Assembly (NCBI RefSeq): GCF_014201145.1
Contig: NZ_JACHDP010000001.1
Span: forward strand, 2,852,001-2,916,000
Direction: 5' to 3'
DNA: 64,000 nucleotides
Origin: Micromonospora parathelypteridis
GTDB taxonomy: Bacteria; Actinomycetota; Actinomycetes; Mycobacteriales; Micromonosporaceae
Position numbers and translations under genes: made by a program. The notes beneath the pieces are model-generated. The model saw nothing but the letters and a program-made list of their open reading frames with translations. It searched no databases and was not told where the DNA came from. Of this stretch, positions 27,601 to 36,249 are shown piece after piece; position 1 is the stretch's first letter; the number at the start of each line of letters is the position of its first letter.

Positions 27601-28601
27601 GGCTGGACTTCCGCCCGGCGATCCGGGACCTGTTCGGTTCACGGTTGGAGTTGCGCCTCGGCGACCCGTCCGACTCGCTGGTGGCCCGTCGTGCGGCCGC
27701 GAACGTGCCGGAGCGCTCCGGCCGAGGGGTGACCGCGGAGGGCCTGCACTTCCTCACCGCGCTGCCCCAGCTCGCTGCCGCCAGCGGGGACACCGCCGAC
27801 CTGGTCAAACGAGCCGCCGAGGGGTGGGCGGGCCATCCGGCGCCCCGGGTCCGGCTGCTCCCGCCGGTGCTGCCGTACGCCGACCTGGACCTCGCCGCGA
27901 CGACCGGGCTGCGGTTGCCGATCGGGATCGCGGAGGCGGACCTGCGCCCGGTGCTGCTCGACTTCGCCAGCGAGCCGCATTTCGTGGTCTTCGGGGACTC
28001 GGAGTGCGGCAAGTCGTCGTTCCTGCGCGCGCTGGCCACGTCGATCATCACCCGGTTCACCCCCGAGCAGGCCCGGGTGATCCTGGTCGACTACCGGCGC
28101 AGCCTGCTCGGCGCCATCGAGACGCCACACCTGATCGGGTACGGCACCGCGGCAGCGCACACCGCCGACCTGGTCGAGTCGGCCGCCGGTTATCTGGAGC
28201 GGCGGGCACCCGGGCCGGAGGTCACCCCGCAACAGTTGCGGGAGCGGTCCTGGTGGACCGGGCCGGAGCTGTTCGTACTGGTGGACGACTACGACCTGGT
28301 GGCGGCCGGGCCGGCGAACCCGTTGCGCGCGTTGGAGGAGCACCTGCCGCACGCCCGGGACGTCGGGTTGCACCTGGTGCTGGCCCGCCGGTCCGGTGGC
28401 GCGGGCCGCGCTCAGTACGAGCCGATCGTGCAGCGACTGCGGGAGTTGTCCACCGCCGGTCTGGTGATGGCGGGCAGCCCGGACGAGGGCGCACTCGTCG
28501 GGCCGGTGCGGCCCGGGCCGCTGCCGCCGGGACGTGGTCGGCTGGTCACGCGACGCGAGGGCGTACGCCTCGTCCAGCTCGCACAACTGCCGCCACAATG
28601 A
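24618..28601 (+). CDS. eccC: Type VII secretion ATPase EccC (fused EccCa/EccCb)
   Basis: A 1327-residue motor protein of the ESX system. Two membrane helices near residues 38-75 are followed by a DUF-type linker and three FtsK/SpoIIIE-like ATPase domains. Walker A motifs are intact in all three: GATGSGKSELL (Lys499), GAPQSGKSTAL (Lys850) and GDSECGKSSFL (Lys1132). Walker B regions read LLLICDEFSELL, VFLVIDGWS and LFVLVDDYDLV. It recognises substrate C-termini through the last domains and drives export with EccB, EccD and EccE. The start GTG at 24618 is set by CAGGAGG at 24608. Being one chain, it is of the ESX-4 or non-mycobacterial type. Confidence 0.95.
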   Translation: MSTVVIKRPPRRPAPEIPAGELPVEAPPEIPVVTGGRWQQMLMLLPMLGGTVAMAMMFGRGGGAYSYVVGGMFGLSSLAMLVTSWGSASGTPKKSEMMAARREYLRHLATLRRRVRRTAGQQRAGLYYRHPDPGGLWSTVDSHRVWERRPADPDFAVVRVAVGPQTLATPLVPPVTRPLEELEPMTAGALRRFLDAYSVVPDLPVALSLRSFARVHVRPAGRTGSGAPATAGPPTGDPAAQALARAVLTQLAVFHAPDELLVAVCAGPERRTCWEWVKWLPHAHHPGRTDALGPVRLVTSSAAELERLLADVLASRSRFSPAGPATDGPHVVVVLDGGDLTGASDLTGDGGIDAVTVLDLDTPAPRLLDRYALLLELHGRRLHSWSSDGHAEVGTADQLDLADAEAIARRLAPLRLAGASRGPDAPLQADLGLPELLGLGDPESFTAEQGWLPRSARDRLRVPIGVGADGGAIELDLKESAQDGMGPHGLLIGATGSGKSELLRTLVLGLAVTHSSEQLNFVLVDFKGGATFASFDRLPHTAAVITNLADALPLVDRMVDAINGELVRRQELLRRAGNFASVRDYERARAAGSPLAPLPSLLLICDEFSELLSAKPDFIDLFVQIGRLGRSLGVHLLLASQRLEEGRLRGLDTHLSYRIGLRTFSALESRTVLGVADAHELPRSPGHGYLRAGTDPLARFKAAYVSGAVRRRAATAGVSAEGGARLLTFTTHVVPVPEPTTPVAPVVAEEEGRETLLDLLVDRLVGQGPPAHQVWLPPLGQPPALDELLGPVEVDPKRGLTVGNPELHGALGVPLAIVDKPLEQRRDLLWLALDGAAGHVAVVGAPQSGKSTALRTLICALALTHTPAEVQVYCLDFGGGGLAALRDLPHVGGVTGRADPTAVRRTVGEMATLLADRERRFAELGVESMAAYRQRRNAAAATSQPGHDPFGDVFLVIDGWSTVRGEYDDLEPLVTDLATRGLSYGLHVVATALRWLDFRPAIRDLFGSRLELRLGDPSDSLVARRAAANVPERSGRGVTAEGLHFLTALPQLAAASGDTADLVKRAAEGWAGHPAPRVRLLPPVLPYADLDLAATTGLRLPIGIAEADLRPVLLDFASEPHFVVFGDSECGKSSFLRALATSIITRFTPEQARVILVDYRRSLLGAIETPHLIGYGTAAAHTADLVESAAGYLERRAPGPEVTPQQLRERSWWTGPELFVLVDDYDLVAAGPANPLRALEEHLPHARDVGLHLVLARRSGGAGRAQYEPIVQRLRELSTAGLVMAGSPDEGALVGPVRPGPLPPGRGRLVTRREGVRLVQLAQLPPQ

Positions 28602-28610
28602 CCTGACTCG

Positions 28611-28642
28611 CCGGTTCTTCCCGTGACGGGTGGGGAAACCGG
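28611..28642 (+). terminator. Two-part hairpin after eccC
   Basis: CCGGTT (28611-28616) pairs with AACCGG (28637-28642) around an inner stem CCCGT-G-ACGGG (28620-28630). It lies between the eccC stop and the mycP start, so it may terminate or attenuate read-through into mycP. Confidence 0.55.
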
Positions 28643-28675
28643 TAATCTCCGATCGTCATGGTTCCGTCGGGATGA

Positions 28676-30016
28676 ATGGCTGGGGATGTGACAGGGGTGC
28701 GGCACAGCGGTCCGTCAGCGGACCGACGGGCTACCGTCCGGGCGCTGCTCGGTGTGGCCGCGGCGCTCGCCGTCGTGGCGCCGACCGCGGCGGCCGTGCC
28801 CGTCGTCGCGCCCACCCATGGCGGGCAGCTCGCTGGCGCGCCGATGGCGTTTGCCCCCGGCGACACTGTCGCCCGCACCGACCAGGTCCGTGACGAGCAG
28901 TGGCAGCTCGACGAGTTGCAGGCCGAGACGGCGTGGCGCAGCTCGACCGGCCGGGGCGTGACCGTCGCGGTGGTCGACTCCGGAGTGGACGGCACCCATC
29001 CTGACCTGGTCGGTCAGGTGCTGCCCGGTCAGGATCTGGTCGGCCCCGACGGGGGTGCGGGCCCGGATCCGGTGGGGCACGGCACCACGGTCGCCGGTCT
29101 GATCGCCGGGCGCAGCGACGACAAGCGGGGCGCGGTCGGCCTCGCGCCGGACGCCCGGATCCTGCCGGTGCGGGTGCTCGACGAGGACAACCGCTACGAC
29201 GACGCGCTGATCGTCGCCCAGGGGGTCCGCTGGGCGGTCGACCACGGCGCCCGCGTGATCAACCTGTCGCTGGGCGGCAGCGGCGACAGCCCGGCCCTGG
29301 CCGCGGCCCTGGACTACGCGTTCGTCCGGGACGTGGTCGTGGTCGCCTGCACCGGCAACCTGGCCACCTCCACCAGCACCAAGGTGTGGTACCCGGCCCG
29401 TGAACCGGGCGTGATCGCGGTCGCCGGTCTCGAACGCAGCAGCGACAACCTGTGGTCCGGGTCGATCACCGGCCGGGCGACGGTGCTCACCGCCCCCGCC
29501 ACCGGGCTGGTCGGCGCCAAACCTCCGGACGGGTACTGGCGGGTGCAGGGCACCAGCTTCGCCGCGCCGCTGGTGGCGGCCACCGCCGCGCTGGTCCGGT
29601 CCCGCTATCCACAGATGCCCGCGGGTGAGGTGGTCAACCGGTTGCTGGCCACCGCCCGGGATCTCGGCCCGACCGGGCGGGACGACCGCTTCGGGTACGG
29701 GATGGTCGACCCGGTGGCCGCGCTGACCGCTCAGGTGCCGCCAGTGGCCGCCAACCCGCTGGACGATCAGACGTCGCCGGGCGTGACCGGCTTCGGCCCG
29801 GCTCCCGGCTCGGCGGATGACGAGCCGGTGGCCGGTGCCGGCAGCGATCCGCTCGGTCTCGCCGCGCCTCGTCGACAGACCCAGTGGACGGCGCGGGCGG
29901 CGGGCGGCGAGGACACCTCGGCACCGGAGCAGCTGTGGACCGGGGTCGTGCTGCTCGCCGCCTTGGCCGGCGGCGCCGCCCTGTTGGTGCGCCGGCTCCG
30001 ACAGCGGACCCCTTGA
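28676..30016 (+). CDS. mycP: Mycosin-type subtilisin protease of type VII secretion
   Basis: A 446-residue secreted, membrane-anchored serine protease. A signal peptide lies at about residues 20-41. The catalytic triad is Asp101 (VVDSGVDGTHPD), His135 (GHGTTVAG) and Ser294 (GTSFAAP). After a Pro/Ala-rich linker, one C-terminal membrane helix (LWTGVVLLAALAGGAALL) and a basic tail anchor it, as in all mycosins. Mycosins process substrates and stabilise the ESX complex. The position directly after eccC supports this role. The start at ATG 28676 is likely, but a GTG twelve bases on is possible. Confidence 0.93.
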   Translation: MAGDVTGVRHSGPSADRRATVRALLGVAAALAVVAPTAAAVPVVAPTHGGQLAGAPMAFAPGDTVARTDQVRDEQWQLDELQAETAWRSSTGRGVTVAVVDSGVDGTHPDLVGQVLPGQDLVGPDGGAGPDPVGHGTTVAGLIAGRSDDKRGAVGLAPDARILPVRVLDEDNRYDDALIVAQGVRWAVDHGARVINLSLGGSGDSPALAAALDYAFVRDVVVVACTGNLATSTSTKVWYPAREPGVIAVAGLERSSDNLWSGSITGRATVLTAPATGLVGAKPPDGYWRVQGTSFAAPLVAATAALVRSRYPQMPAGEVVNRLLATARDLGPTGRDDRFGYGMVDPVAALTAQVPPVAANPLDDQTSPGVTGFGPAPGSADDEPVAGAGSDPLGLAAPRRQTQWTARAAGGEDTSAPEQLWTGVVLLAALAGGAALLVRRLRQRTP

Positions 30017-30068
30017 TCGCGGCCCACGGGCAGGCCTGACCAGTCGCCTCGTCGGGTAGAACCGACCC

Positions 30069-30860
30069 ATGAGTACGCATCGGCCGCCCACCCTCGCCCC
30101 CTCCAGCCAGCCGTCGTGGCGGCGCCGCCGACTCGACCCGGACCATTCGCTGGGTCTGCGGCTGACCCTTGCCGCGACGGCGGCGTTCCTGGTGCTGGTG
30201 CCTTTCGCGCTGCTCGCGCTGCTGGTGCTCGGCGCCTGGGCACCGCTGCACCGGCTGGACACGGCGGTCACCCACACGCTGCACGACTACGCGGTCGACC
30301 ACCCGGCCTGGGTCGTGCTGATGCGGATCTGGAGTGACGTGTTCGCGCCGATGCCACTGCGGGCCGTCGCCCTGCTCCTGGTGATCTGGCTGCTGCGCCG
30401 GGGAGCCCGCCGGCTGGCCCTCTGGGCGACCACCACCATGGTCGTCGGTGGTCTGATCGGTCCGCTGCTCAAGTTGCTCGTCGGCCGGGACCGGCCGGAG
30501 CTGTTGGACCCGGTGGCGCGGGCCGCCGGCTTCTCGTTCCCCTCCGGGCACGCGCTGAACGCCACCCTGGCCGCCGGGGTGCTGCTGCTGGTGCTCCTGC
30601 CCTACGTCGGGCGGGGGGTGGCGCGGGTCGCGCTCTGGGTCGCCGCGCTACTGCTCACCGTGGTGACCGGGCTGAGCAGGGTGGCGCTCGGTGTGCACTT
30701 CACCAGCGACGTGCTGGGCGGCTGGCTGCTCGGTGTGGCGGTGGTCGCGGCGACCACCGCCGCGTTCACCAGTTGGCGCGCACACGCCGGCCTGCGGCCG
30801 GTCCAGCCCGCCCGCGACGGCGTCTCTCCGGAAGTCGAGCGGCACCCCGAGGACGCCTGA
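30069..30860 (+). CDS. PAP2-family membrane phosphatase, first of a pair
   Basis: A 263-residue protein with about six membrane helices. It carries the three PAP2 motifs KLLVGRDRPE, FPSGHALN and SRVALGVHFTSDVLGG, which hold the catalytic His residues on the outer face of the membrane. Such enzymes dephosphorylate lipid phosphates such as undecaprenyl diphosphate, phosphatidate or phosphatidylglycerol phosphate; the substrate cannot be told from the sequence. It begins about 50 bases after mycP and is followed by a related gene, probably from an old duplication. Confidence 0.88.
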   Translation: MSTHRPPTLAPSSQPSWRRRRLDPDHSLGLRLTLAATAAFLVLVPFALLALLVLGAWAPLHRLDTAVTHTLHDYAVDHPAWVVLMRIWSDVFAPMPLRAVALLLVIWLLRRGARRLALWATTTMVVGGLIGPLLKLLVGRDRPELLDPVARAAGFSFPSGHALNATLAAGVLLLVLLPYVGRGVARVALWVAALLLTVVTGLSRVALGVHFTSDVLGGWLLGVAVVAATTAAFTSWRAHAGLRPVQPARDGVSPEVERHPEDA

Positions 30861-30897
30861 GGCGTGACGTCGAGGCCGGCCGGGTACTGGCCCACCC

Positions 30898-31602
30898 ATG
30901 TCCGACACCGTGCTCTTGATCGTCCGGCGGGTGCTGCTGCCGGTGTCCCTCCTGCTGGGCGTCATGGTGCTGCTCGGGGTGCTGATCACCCGGGTGCTCG
31001 CCCGGACCTGGCCGTTCACCGTCGAGGACGCGGTCAACCGGGAACTCGCCGGCGACCGTACCGACGGCTGGAACAGCGTCTCGCTGGTGTTCAGCACGCT
31101 GGCCAGCACCCAGATGATCGTCGTGGTCACCGTGCTGGTGGCGCTGGCGCTGCGACTCTGGCTGAAGCGCTGGCGGGAGCCGCTGTTCCTGTGCGCGGCG
31201 GTGACCGCCCAGGCGCTGGTGTTCCTGCTGACCACGCTGGCGATCGACCGGCACCGGCCGGCGGTGGAGCACATGGACGTGTCGCCACCCACGTCGAGCT
31301 TCCCGTCCGGGCACACCTCGGCGGCAGTGGCGCTCTACGTCGGTGTTGCCGTGCTGATGGCGCTACGGGTACGGAGCACCGGGGCGAAGGTCGCCTGGTG
31401 GACGCTGCTGCTGACGGTGCCGCTGGGTGTGGCGGTGACCCGGATGTATCGGGGGATGCACCACCCGAGCGACGTGCTGGCGTCGTTCGTCAACGGCGGC
31501 ACCTGCGTCGCGATCATGGCCCGCGCCGTGCTGGACCGAGGGCTGCGGTGGGGGCGGGCGAAGCAGCCGACCAGGCGGCCCGTGGTGGCGGCCCGGAGCT
31601 GA
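30898..31602 (+). CDS. PAP2-family membrane phosphatase, second of a pair
   Basis: A 234-residue polytopic protein with the PAP2 motifs IDRHRPAVE, FPSGHTSAA and TRMYRGMHHPSDVLAS. It differs clearly from the first copy (a long loop after the second helix and a shorter C-terminus), so the pair is not a recent duplication. Acting on the outer side of the membrane, it probably hydrolyses a lipid phosphate. The start ATG at 30898 lies 37 bases after the first copy. It converges on the marP-like gene. Confidence 0.86.
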   Translation: MSDTVLLIVRRVLLPVSLLLGVMVLLGVLITRVLARTWPFTVEDAVNRELAGDRTDGWNSVSLVFSTLASTQMIVVVTVLVALALRLWLKRWREPLFLCAAVTAQALVFLLTTLAIDRHRPAVEHMDVSPPTSSFPSGHTSAAVALYVGVAVLMALRVRSTGAKVAWWTLLLTVPLGVAVTRMYRGMHHPSDVLASFVNGGTCVAIMARAVLDRGLRWGRAKQPTRRPVVAARS

Positions 31603-31615
31603 CCGCGAGCGGCGC

Positions 31616-32794
31616 TCAGGTGCACTCGCCGGTGGCGACCTGCCGGTTGCGTTCGGCACCGGCCAACGCCACCGGGCGGGCCTCGGCCGCGGTCACCGCG
31701 AAACCGGTGTTCGGGTCGTCGGCCGCCGCCGCGAAGATCACGCCGAGCACCAGGCCGTTGGCGGAGAGCAGCGGCCCGCCGGAGTTGCCGCTACGGACCA
31801 GCGCTCGGATCGTGTAGATCTCCCGGGTGACGTCGCCGGCGGAGTAGATGTCCGGTCCTTTGATCCGGTCGACGTCGCGGATCCGCGCCGACTGCGCGTT
31901 GTAGGGGCCGTCGAGCGGGAAGCCGAGCACGATGGCGTCGGAGCCGCTGCCCGCGTTGCCGGCGGCGAACCGCAGGGACGGACCGGGTAGCCCGGGCACG
32001 AGCAGCACGGCCAGGTCCCGGTCCGGATCGTAGACAACGACCTTGCCGTCGTACCGTTCGCCGCCCAACTCCACGGCGACCGACCGGGTGCCGGCGACGA
32101 CGTGCGCGTTGGTCATCACCCGGTCATCGGCGTACACGAAGCCGGAACCCTCGATCCGGCGCGAGCAACTGGGTGCGGAACCGAGGACCTTGACCACCGA
32201 CCGCTGGCCGCTCACCACGACCTGTGAGCCGGCCAACGCCGGGTCCGGTGGCTCGACCTGCCGGGCCCGGGTGGGTGCGAGACCACCGAAGACGTCCGGG
32301 AACCCGTCGGTGTCGACGGTGTCTTCCAGTGCGGTGGACAACTGGTGAGCCTTCTCCGGCAGAACCCGGTTGACCACCGTGATCAGCGCGCTGTTGCGTA
32401 CCGAGGCGGCGAGCCAGGGGACCGAGGACGAACCGAGCGGTACGGCCACCAGCCAGGCGAGCAGCAGCACCGCGAAGAGCGAGACGAACGCCCCGCCGAC
32501 GTCGTCGATCCGTTTGCCCACGTCGCTGGTGATCGTCTTGCGCAGGTGTGAGCCGAGCCAGCCGGCGAGCGCCTGCCCGATCACGGCCAGCCCGAAGATC
32601 GCCACCAGCGAGATCAGCACCCGGGTGCCGGCGTCCACGAACTGCCGGGCGAACAGCGGCCCGAGCTGGAGGCCCAGCAACAGCCCCAGGAAGAAGCCGG
32701 TCAGCGACGTGATGCCGATGACGAAGCCCTGGCGGTATCCGCTGATCGCGAACACGAGCATGAGCAACAGGAGGGCGAGATCCACGACGGACAC
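31616..32794 (-). CDS. marP: MarP-like membrane serine protease
   Basis: A 392-residue protein. The first 150 or so residues form a CvpA-like domain of four membrane helices. The rest is a trypsin-like protease outside the membrane, with His231 (TNAHVVAG), Asp260 (DPDRDLAVL) and Ser338 (SGNSGGPLL). This is the architecture of M. tuberculosis MarP (Rv3671c), which is needed for acid resistance and cleaves the peptidoglycan hydrolase RipA. Two Cys residues in the protease domain could match MarP's regulatory disulfide. It stands first in the marP-Nudix-TlpA-nth block shared with Rv3671c-Rv3674c. Confidence 0.9.
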   Translation of the reverse strand: MSVVDLALLLLMLVFAISGYRQGFVIGITSLTGFFLGLLLGLQLGPLFARQFVDAGTRVLISLVAIFGLAVIGQALAGWLGSHLRKTITSDVGKRIDDVGGAFVSLFAVLLLAWLVAVPLGSSSVPWLAASVRNSALITVVNRVLPEKAHQLSTALEDTVDTDGFPDVFGGLAPTRARQVEPPDPALAGSQVVVSGQRSVVKVLGSAPSCSRRIEGSGFVYADDRVMTNAHVVAGTRSVAVELGGERYDGKVVVYDPDRDLAVLLVPGLPGPSLRFAAGNAGSGSDAIVLGFPLDGPYNAQSARIRDVDRIKGPDIYSAGDVTREIYTIRALVRSGNSGGPLLSANGLVLGVIFAAAADDPNTGFAVTAAEARPVALAGAERNRQVATGECT

Positions 32795-32857
32795 GGGTCA
32801 AGCGTACGGGCAGCGCGCCCCCCAGATGACCATCGCTTGCGGAAGGTGACCGCGGGG

Positions 32858-33550
32858 TCAGCGCAATGCGGTCTCGTCGACGTCGTCGGTGCCGGCCGAC
32901 GGTGCCGGGGTCATCCCGGATGGTGGCAGCTCGACCACCCGGTCGTGCCGCCACGGGCCGGCCCAGCCGCCCATCTCCAGCAGAGTGGCCAGCACCCCGG
33001 CGGTGAAGCCCCAGACGAGCATCCCGCGCGCCGAGAACGCCGGCCCGATCCAGCCGCTGGGGTGGCGGACCCGCAGCCGGTTGGCCGGGTCGACCAGTTC
33101 ACTGATGGGCAGCCGGGCGACGTGTGCCACCTCGGCCGGCTCCCGGGGGTGCACCGGGTGCGGGTCGTGCCACCAGGCCAGCACCGGCGTGACCACGAAG
33201 TCGCTGACCGGGATCCACAGTTTCGGCAGCTCGGCGAGCACGGTCACGCTGGCCGGGTCGAGGCCGACCTCCTCGTTCGCCTCGCGCAGGGCGGTGGCGC
33301 GTACGTCGGCGTCCTCCGGGTCGGCCGCGCCCCCGGGGAAGGCTGGCTGGCCGGCGTGGTTGCGCAGGGTGGCGGCGCGTTGCAGGACCAGCACGTCGGG
33401 GCCGACGCTGGGTTGCTCGCCGAGCAGCACCAGCACGGCGCTCTCCCGGCCCCCCTCGGCCGGGGTGGTCAGCCTCGTGAAGTCCTCGGCTCGGGCGGTG
33501 CCCAGCCGGGTCAACAAGGGCTCGATCCACTCGGGCGGTCGACGGGTCAC
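32858..33550 (-). CDS. Nudix hydrolase, CoA pyrophosphatase type
   Basis: A 230-residue soluble enzyme with the Nudix box GGAADPEDADVRATALREAN continuing EEVGL. The preceding LQRAATLRNHAGQPAFPGG matches the NuCoA signature region of CoA-diphosphatases (NUDT7/8, YeaB). It probably cleaves CoA or its derivatives into phosphopantetheine and 3',5'-ADP. The GTG start at 33550 overlaps the TlpA-like stop (GTGA), so the two are translationally coupled. It corresponds in position to M. tuberculosis Rv3672c. Confidence 0.9.
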   Translation of the reverse strand: MTRRPPEWIEPLLTRLGTARAEDFTRLTTPAEGGRESAVLVLLGEQPSVGPDVLVLQRAATLRNHAGQPAFPGGAADPEDADVRATALREANEEVGLDPASVTVLAELPKLWIPVSDFVVTPVLAWWHDPHPVHPREPAEVAHVARLPISELVDPANRLRVRHPSGWIGPAFSARGMLVWGFTAGVLATLLEMGGWAGPWRHDRVVELPPSGMTPAPSAGTDDVDETALR

Positions 33551-34188
33551 GCCGACACCACCAGGCCGAGGTGCTGGCGGACCAGCTTGGCGAGTTGGGC
33601 GTCGTCGAGCGCGCCGGTGGCGTCGATGTGCCGGATCCGGCCCTGCGCGTCGACGAAGAGGGTCAACGGGATGGCGTTGCGCTTCAGCTCGCGTTGCAAC
33701 GCCTCGCCCTGGTCGACCAGGATCGGGAACCGTACGCCGAAGTCCTCACCGATGGACTGGGCGCCGCCGCGGCTGTCCCGGCTGTTGACCCCGATCACCT
33801 GGAGCTGACCGGCGGACCGCGCGCTGAGGCGTTGGAAGGCGGGCAACTCCTTGCGGCACGGCGGGCACCAGGAGGCCCAGACGTTGATCACGGCGGGACC
33901 GGCCACGTCCCGCAGAGCGACGGGGGTTCCGCCGGTGAAGCAGGCCAGGGTCAGCTCCGGCAGCAGCTCGCCGGCTTTGGGCGTCGCCGTTGCGGAACCG
34001 GGCGATGCCGCGGTGCCCGCACCCGGCGAGGCGGCCGTGGGTGCCGTGCTCAGGCCGGCGCAGTCCCGGAACGGCGAGGGACGCTCGGCGGCAGCCGGCC
34101 GGGGGGCGGGGTCGTCGACCGTGCCGCTGGTGCAGCCGGCGACGGTCAGCAGCAGCGGCAGGACCAGGAGGGCGAGGCGCCGGTTCAC
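33547..34188 (-). CDS. TlpA-like thioredoxin-fold lipoprotein
   Basis: A 213-residue exported lipoprotein. The signal peptide ends in the lipobox TVAG-Cys19. A Pro/Ala-rich spacer follows, then a thioredoxin fold with the redox motif WCPPC (Cys108 and Cys111) in [11 protein letters not shown]. Such proteins reduce or isomerise disulfides or supply electrons for cytochrome c maturation outside the membrane. The GTG at 34188 is set by GGAGG and overlaps the nth stop as GTGA. It corresponds to M. tuberculosis Rv3673c. An extra Cys pair in the mature N-terminal part may form a structural disulfide. Confidence 0.9.
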   Translation of the reverse strand: MNRRLALLVLPLLLTVAGCTSGTVDDPAPRPAAAERPSPFRDCAGLSTAPTAASPGAGTAASPGSATATPKAGELLPELTLACFTGGTPVALRDVAGPAVINVWASWCPPCRKELPAFQRLSARSAGQLQVIGVNSRDSRGGAQSIGEDFGVRFPILVDQGEALQRELKRNAIPLTLFVDAQGRIRHIDATGALDDAQLAKLVRQHLGLVVSA

Positions 34189-34973
34189 GGCACCTCCGCC
34201 GCGATCGCCTGCGCGGGCACCAACTCCGGGTCGACTCCGGCCGCCACCGCGAGATCGCGTGCCCGGGGGCCCTTGAGCAGCTTGGCGGCAGCGGCGGGCT
34301 CGGTCGGGCCGGTGCCGTACGAGGGGCAGAGCTTCGCGAGCGTGCAGGCGCCACAGGCCGGTTTGCGGGCGTGACAGACCCGTCGCCCGTGGAAGATGAT
34401 CCGGTGCGACAGCATGGTCCAGTCGCGCTTGTCGTACAACGCGCCGATCGCGTGCTCGATCTTGACCGGGTCGGTTTCGGTGGTCAGCCCCCACCGGTGG
34501 ACCAGCCGCTGGAAGTGCGTGTCGACGGTGATGCCCGGGACGTCGAAGGCGTTGCCGAGGATCACGTTGGCGGTCTTGCGGCCGATGCCGGGCAGCGTCA
34601 CCAGATCGGCGAGCCGGCCGGGGACGTTGCCGTCGTACCGGTCGAGAAGAGCCTGACCGAGCTTGAGCAGCGAGTCGGTCTTGTTGCGAAAGAAGCCGGT
34701 GGGCCGGATCAGCTCCTCCATCTCGCCGCGGTCGGCCCCGGCGTACGCGGCGGCGCTGGGGTAGCGGGCGAAGAGCTTCGGCGTGACCTCGTTGACCTTC
34801 TTGTCCGTGCACTGCGCGGAAAGGATGGTGGCGACGGCCAACTCCAGGGCATTGGAGTGGTCCAGCTCACAATGCGCGTCGGGGTGCGTCTCAGCCAGCA
34901 CCCGACCGATCTTGCGGGCACGACGTTTGCGCCCGAGGTCGGTCTCGCTGGCACCGGGAGGGCTACTGGTCAC
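34185..34973 (-). CDS. nth: Endonuclease III (DNA glycosylase/AP lyase)
   Basis: A 262-residue base-excision repair enzyme acting on oxidised pyrimidines. The helix-hairpin-helix [14 protein letters not shown] holds the catalytic Lys133, and Asp151 follows in VDTHFQRL. A [4Fe-4S] cluster is bound by Cys200, Cys207, Cys210 and Cys216 (spacing 6, 2, 5). The GTG start at 34973 leaves a 20-residue lead ([10 protein letters not shown]...). It is translationally coupled to the TlpA-like gene. Position and neighbours match M. tuberculosis Rv3674c. About 45 residues follow the cluster, a modest extension. Confidence 0.95.
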   Translation of the reverse strand: MTSSPPGASETDLGRKRRARKIGRVLAETHPDAHCELDHSNALELAVATILSAQCTDKKVNEVTPKLFARYPSAAAYAGADRGEMEELIRPTGFFRNKTDSLLKLGQALLDRYDGNVPGRLADLVTLPGIGRKTANVILGNAFDVPGITVDTHFQRLVHRWGLTTETDPVKIEHAIGALYDKRDWTMLSHRIIFHGRRVCHARKPACGACTLAKLCPSYGTGPTEPAAAAKLLKGPRARDLAVAAGVDPELVPAQAIAAEVP

Positions 34974-35014
34974 GACGGTCAGCCTACGTCGCGCCCCGGA
35001 CGTTCCCGGTCGGG

Positions 35015-36193
35015 TCAACCACCGGTCGGCGACGAGATCTTGCCCTGCCCGTCGAGCCGGGCGCCGCTCGACGGGAAGTCGCTGCGGCTCAACTCGGTAA
35101 CCAGACCCAGGCCCCGGTTGTTCCGGTCCATGGTCGGCTTGCCGGCGTCGTTCATGTACGTCGAGGTGAAGGAGCCGCCGGCCCAGGCGCCGTCCGGCTT
35201 GAGCGACACCTTCAGCACCCCGCCCCAACCGAGGCGGCCGTCGTTGTTCAGCGAGTTGCCGCCGCCGGCGAAGTTGCCCAGGCTGTACGCGATGAGCCGG
35301 CCCTTGTAGAACTCCATGCCGCGCAGCACGTGCGGCCCGTGCCCGACGATCAGATCCGCGCCGGCGTCGATCATGGCGTGCGAGAACTTTACCGGGTCGC
35401 CCCGGTTTTCGCCGAGGAACATCTCCGTGCCCGGCTTGACCCGGGTCTGGGCGGCACCCTCGCCACCCATGTGCACCTGCACCACGACCACGTCGGCCAT
35501 GGTGGCGGCCTTGGCGACCACCGTCTTCGCCTTGTCGATGTCGACCAGGCTGTTGGACCAGACGTACGACGAGAACCCGGCCACCGCGACCTTGACGCCC
35601 TTGACGTCGACCACGGTGATCTGGTCCGGCGCGCCGGTGTGCTCCAGGTCGTACTTCTCCAGCGCCTTCTGGGTGTTCTCGTAGCCCTTCGGCCCGTAGT
35701 CGTAGCCGTGGTTGTTGGCCTGGTTGAGCACGTCGAAGCCGGCGTCGCGCAGGTGTGCGGCGTACTCCGGTGGAGCCCGGAACTGGAAGCAGCGGGTGGA
35801 GTTGGCCCCGCACTTGCCGGTGCCGGTGTCCACGGTCAGCGGCTCCTCCAGGTTGCCCATCACCAGGTCGGCCTTGAGCGCCTCGGTGACCGCCGCGAAG
35901 AAGCCCTTACCGCCGGCGGCGGGCAGCCGGCTCGGCGCGTTGCCCATGATGATGTCGCCGGTGGCGGAGAGCGAGATCGCGCCGCCCTCCTCGGAGGCCG
36001 CCGGCCCGGTTGCCTTCGGGCCGGCCGTGGCCACCGGCGCGCCGGTGCCACCGCCGCCGGCGCCTGGCTGCCAGACGGGAGCGTCGCCACCGGAGTCGGC
36101 GCAGCCGGCGACGAGCAGGGTGGCCAGCAGCGCGGCGAGGCCGAGGGCCACGCGGCGACGCGGGCGGGACGCGAGGGAGGCGGGAGAATACAT
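35015..36193 (-). CDS. CapA-like metallophosphatase-fold lipoprotein
   Basis: A 392-residue exported lipoprotein with the lipobox LVAG-Cys31, a Gly/Ala/Pro-rich linker and a PGA_cap (CapA-like) domain. Family landmarks are [32 protein letters not shown] and [26 protein letters not shown]. The fold is related to calcineurin-type phosphoesterases, and CapA proteins take part in poly-gamma-glutamate synthesis or export. No capB/C genes are nearby, so a poly-glutamate role is not supported here; envelope metabolism is more likely. It lies between nth and cbiZ. Confidence 0.87.
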   Translation of the reverse strand: MYSPASLASRPRRRVALGLAALLATLLVAGCADSGGDAPVWQPGAGGGGTGAPVATAGPKATGPAASEEGGAISLSATGDIIMGNAPSRLPAAGGKGFFAAVTEALKADLVMGNLEEPLTVDTGTGKCGANSTRCFQFRAPPEYAAHLRDAGFDVLNQANNHGYDYGPKGYENTQKALEKYDLEHTGAPDQITVVDVKGVKVAVAGFSSYVWSNSLVDIDKAKTVVAKAATMADVVVVQVHMGGEGAAQTRVKPGTEMFLGENRGDPVKFSHAMIDAGADLIVGHGPHVLRGMEFYKGRLIAYSLGNFAGGGNSLNNDGRLGWGGVLKVSLKPDGAWAGGSFTSTYMNDAGKPTMDRNNRGLGLVTELSRSDFPSSGARLDGQGKISSPTGG

Positions 36194-36249
36194 CGCTCGC
36201 GACCCTACCGGGCCGTTAACGCGCCGACGACAGCCGATCGGTTGGAAGT

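Noticed and set aside
35015..36193. Poly-gamma-glutamate capsule synthesis
   Set aside because: Only a CapA-like domain is present. CapB and CapC genes are missing, and CapA-like lipoproteins occur widely without capsules.
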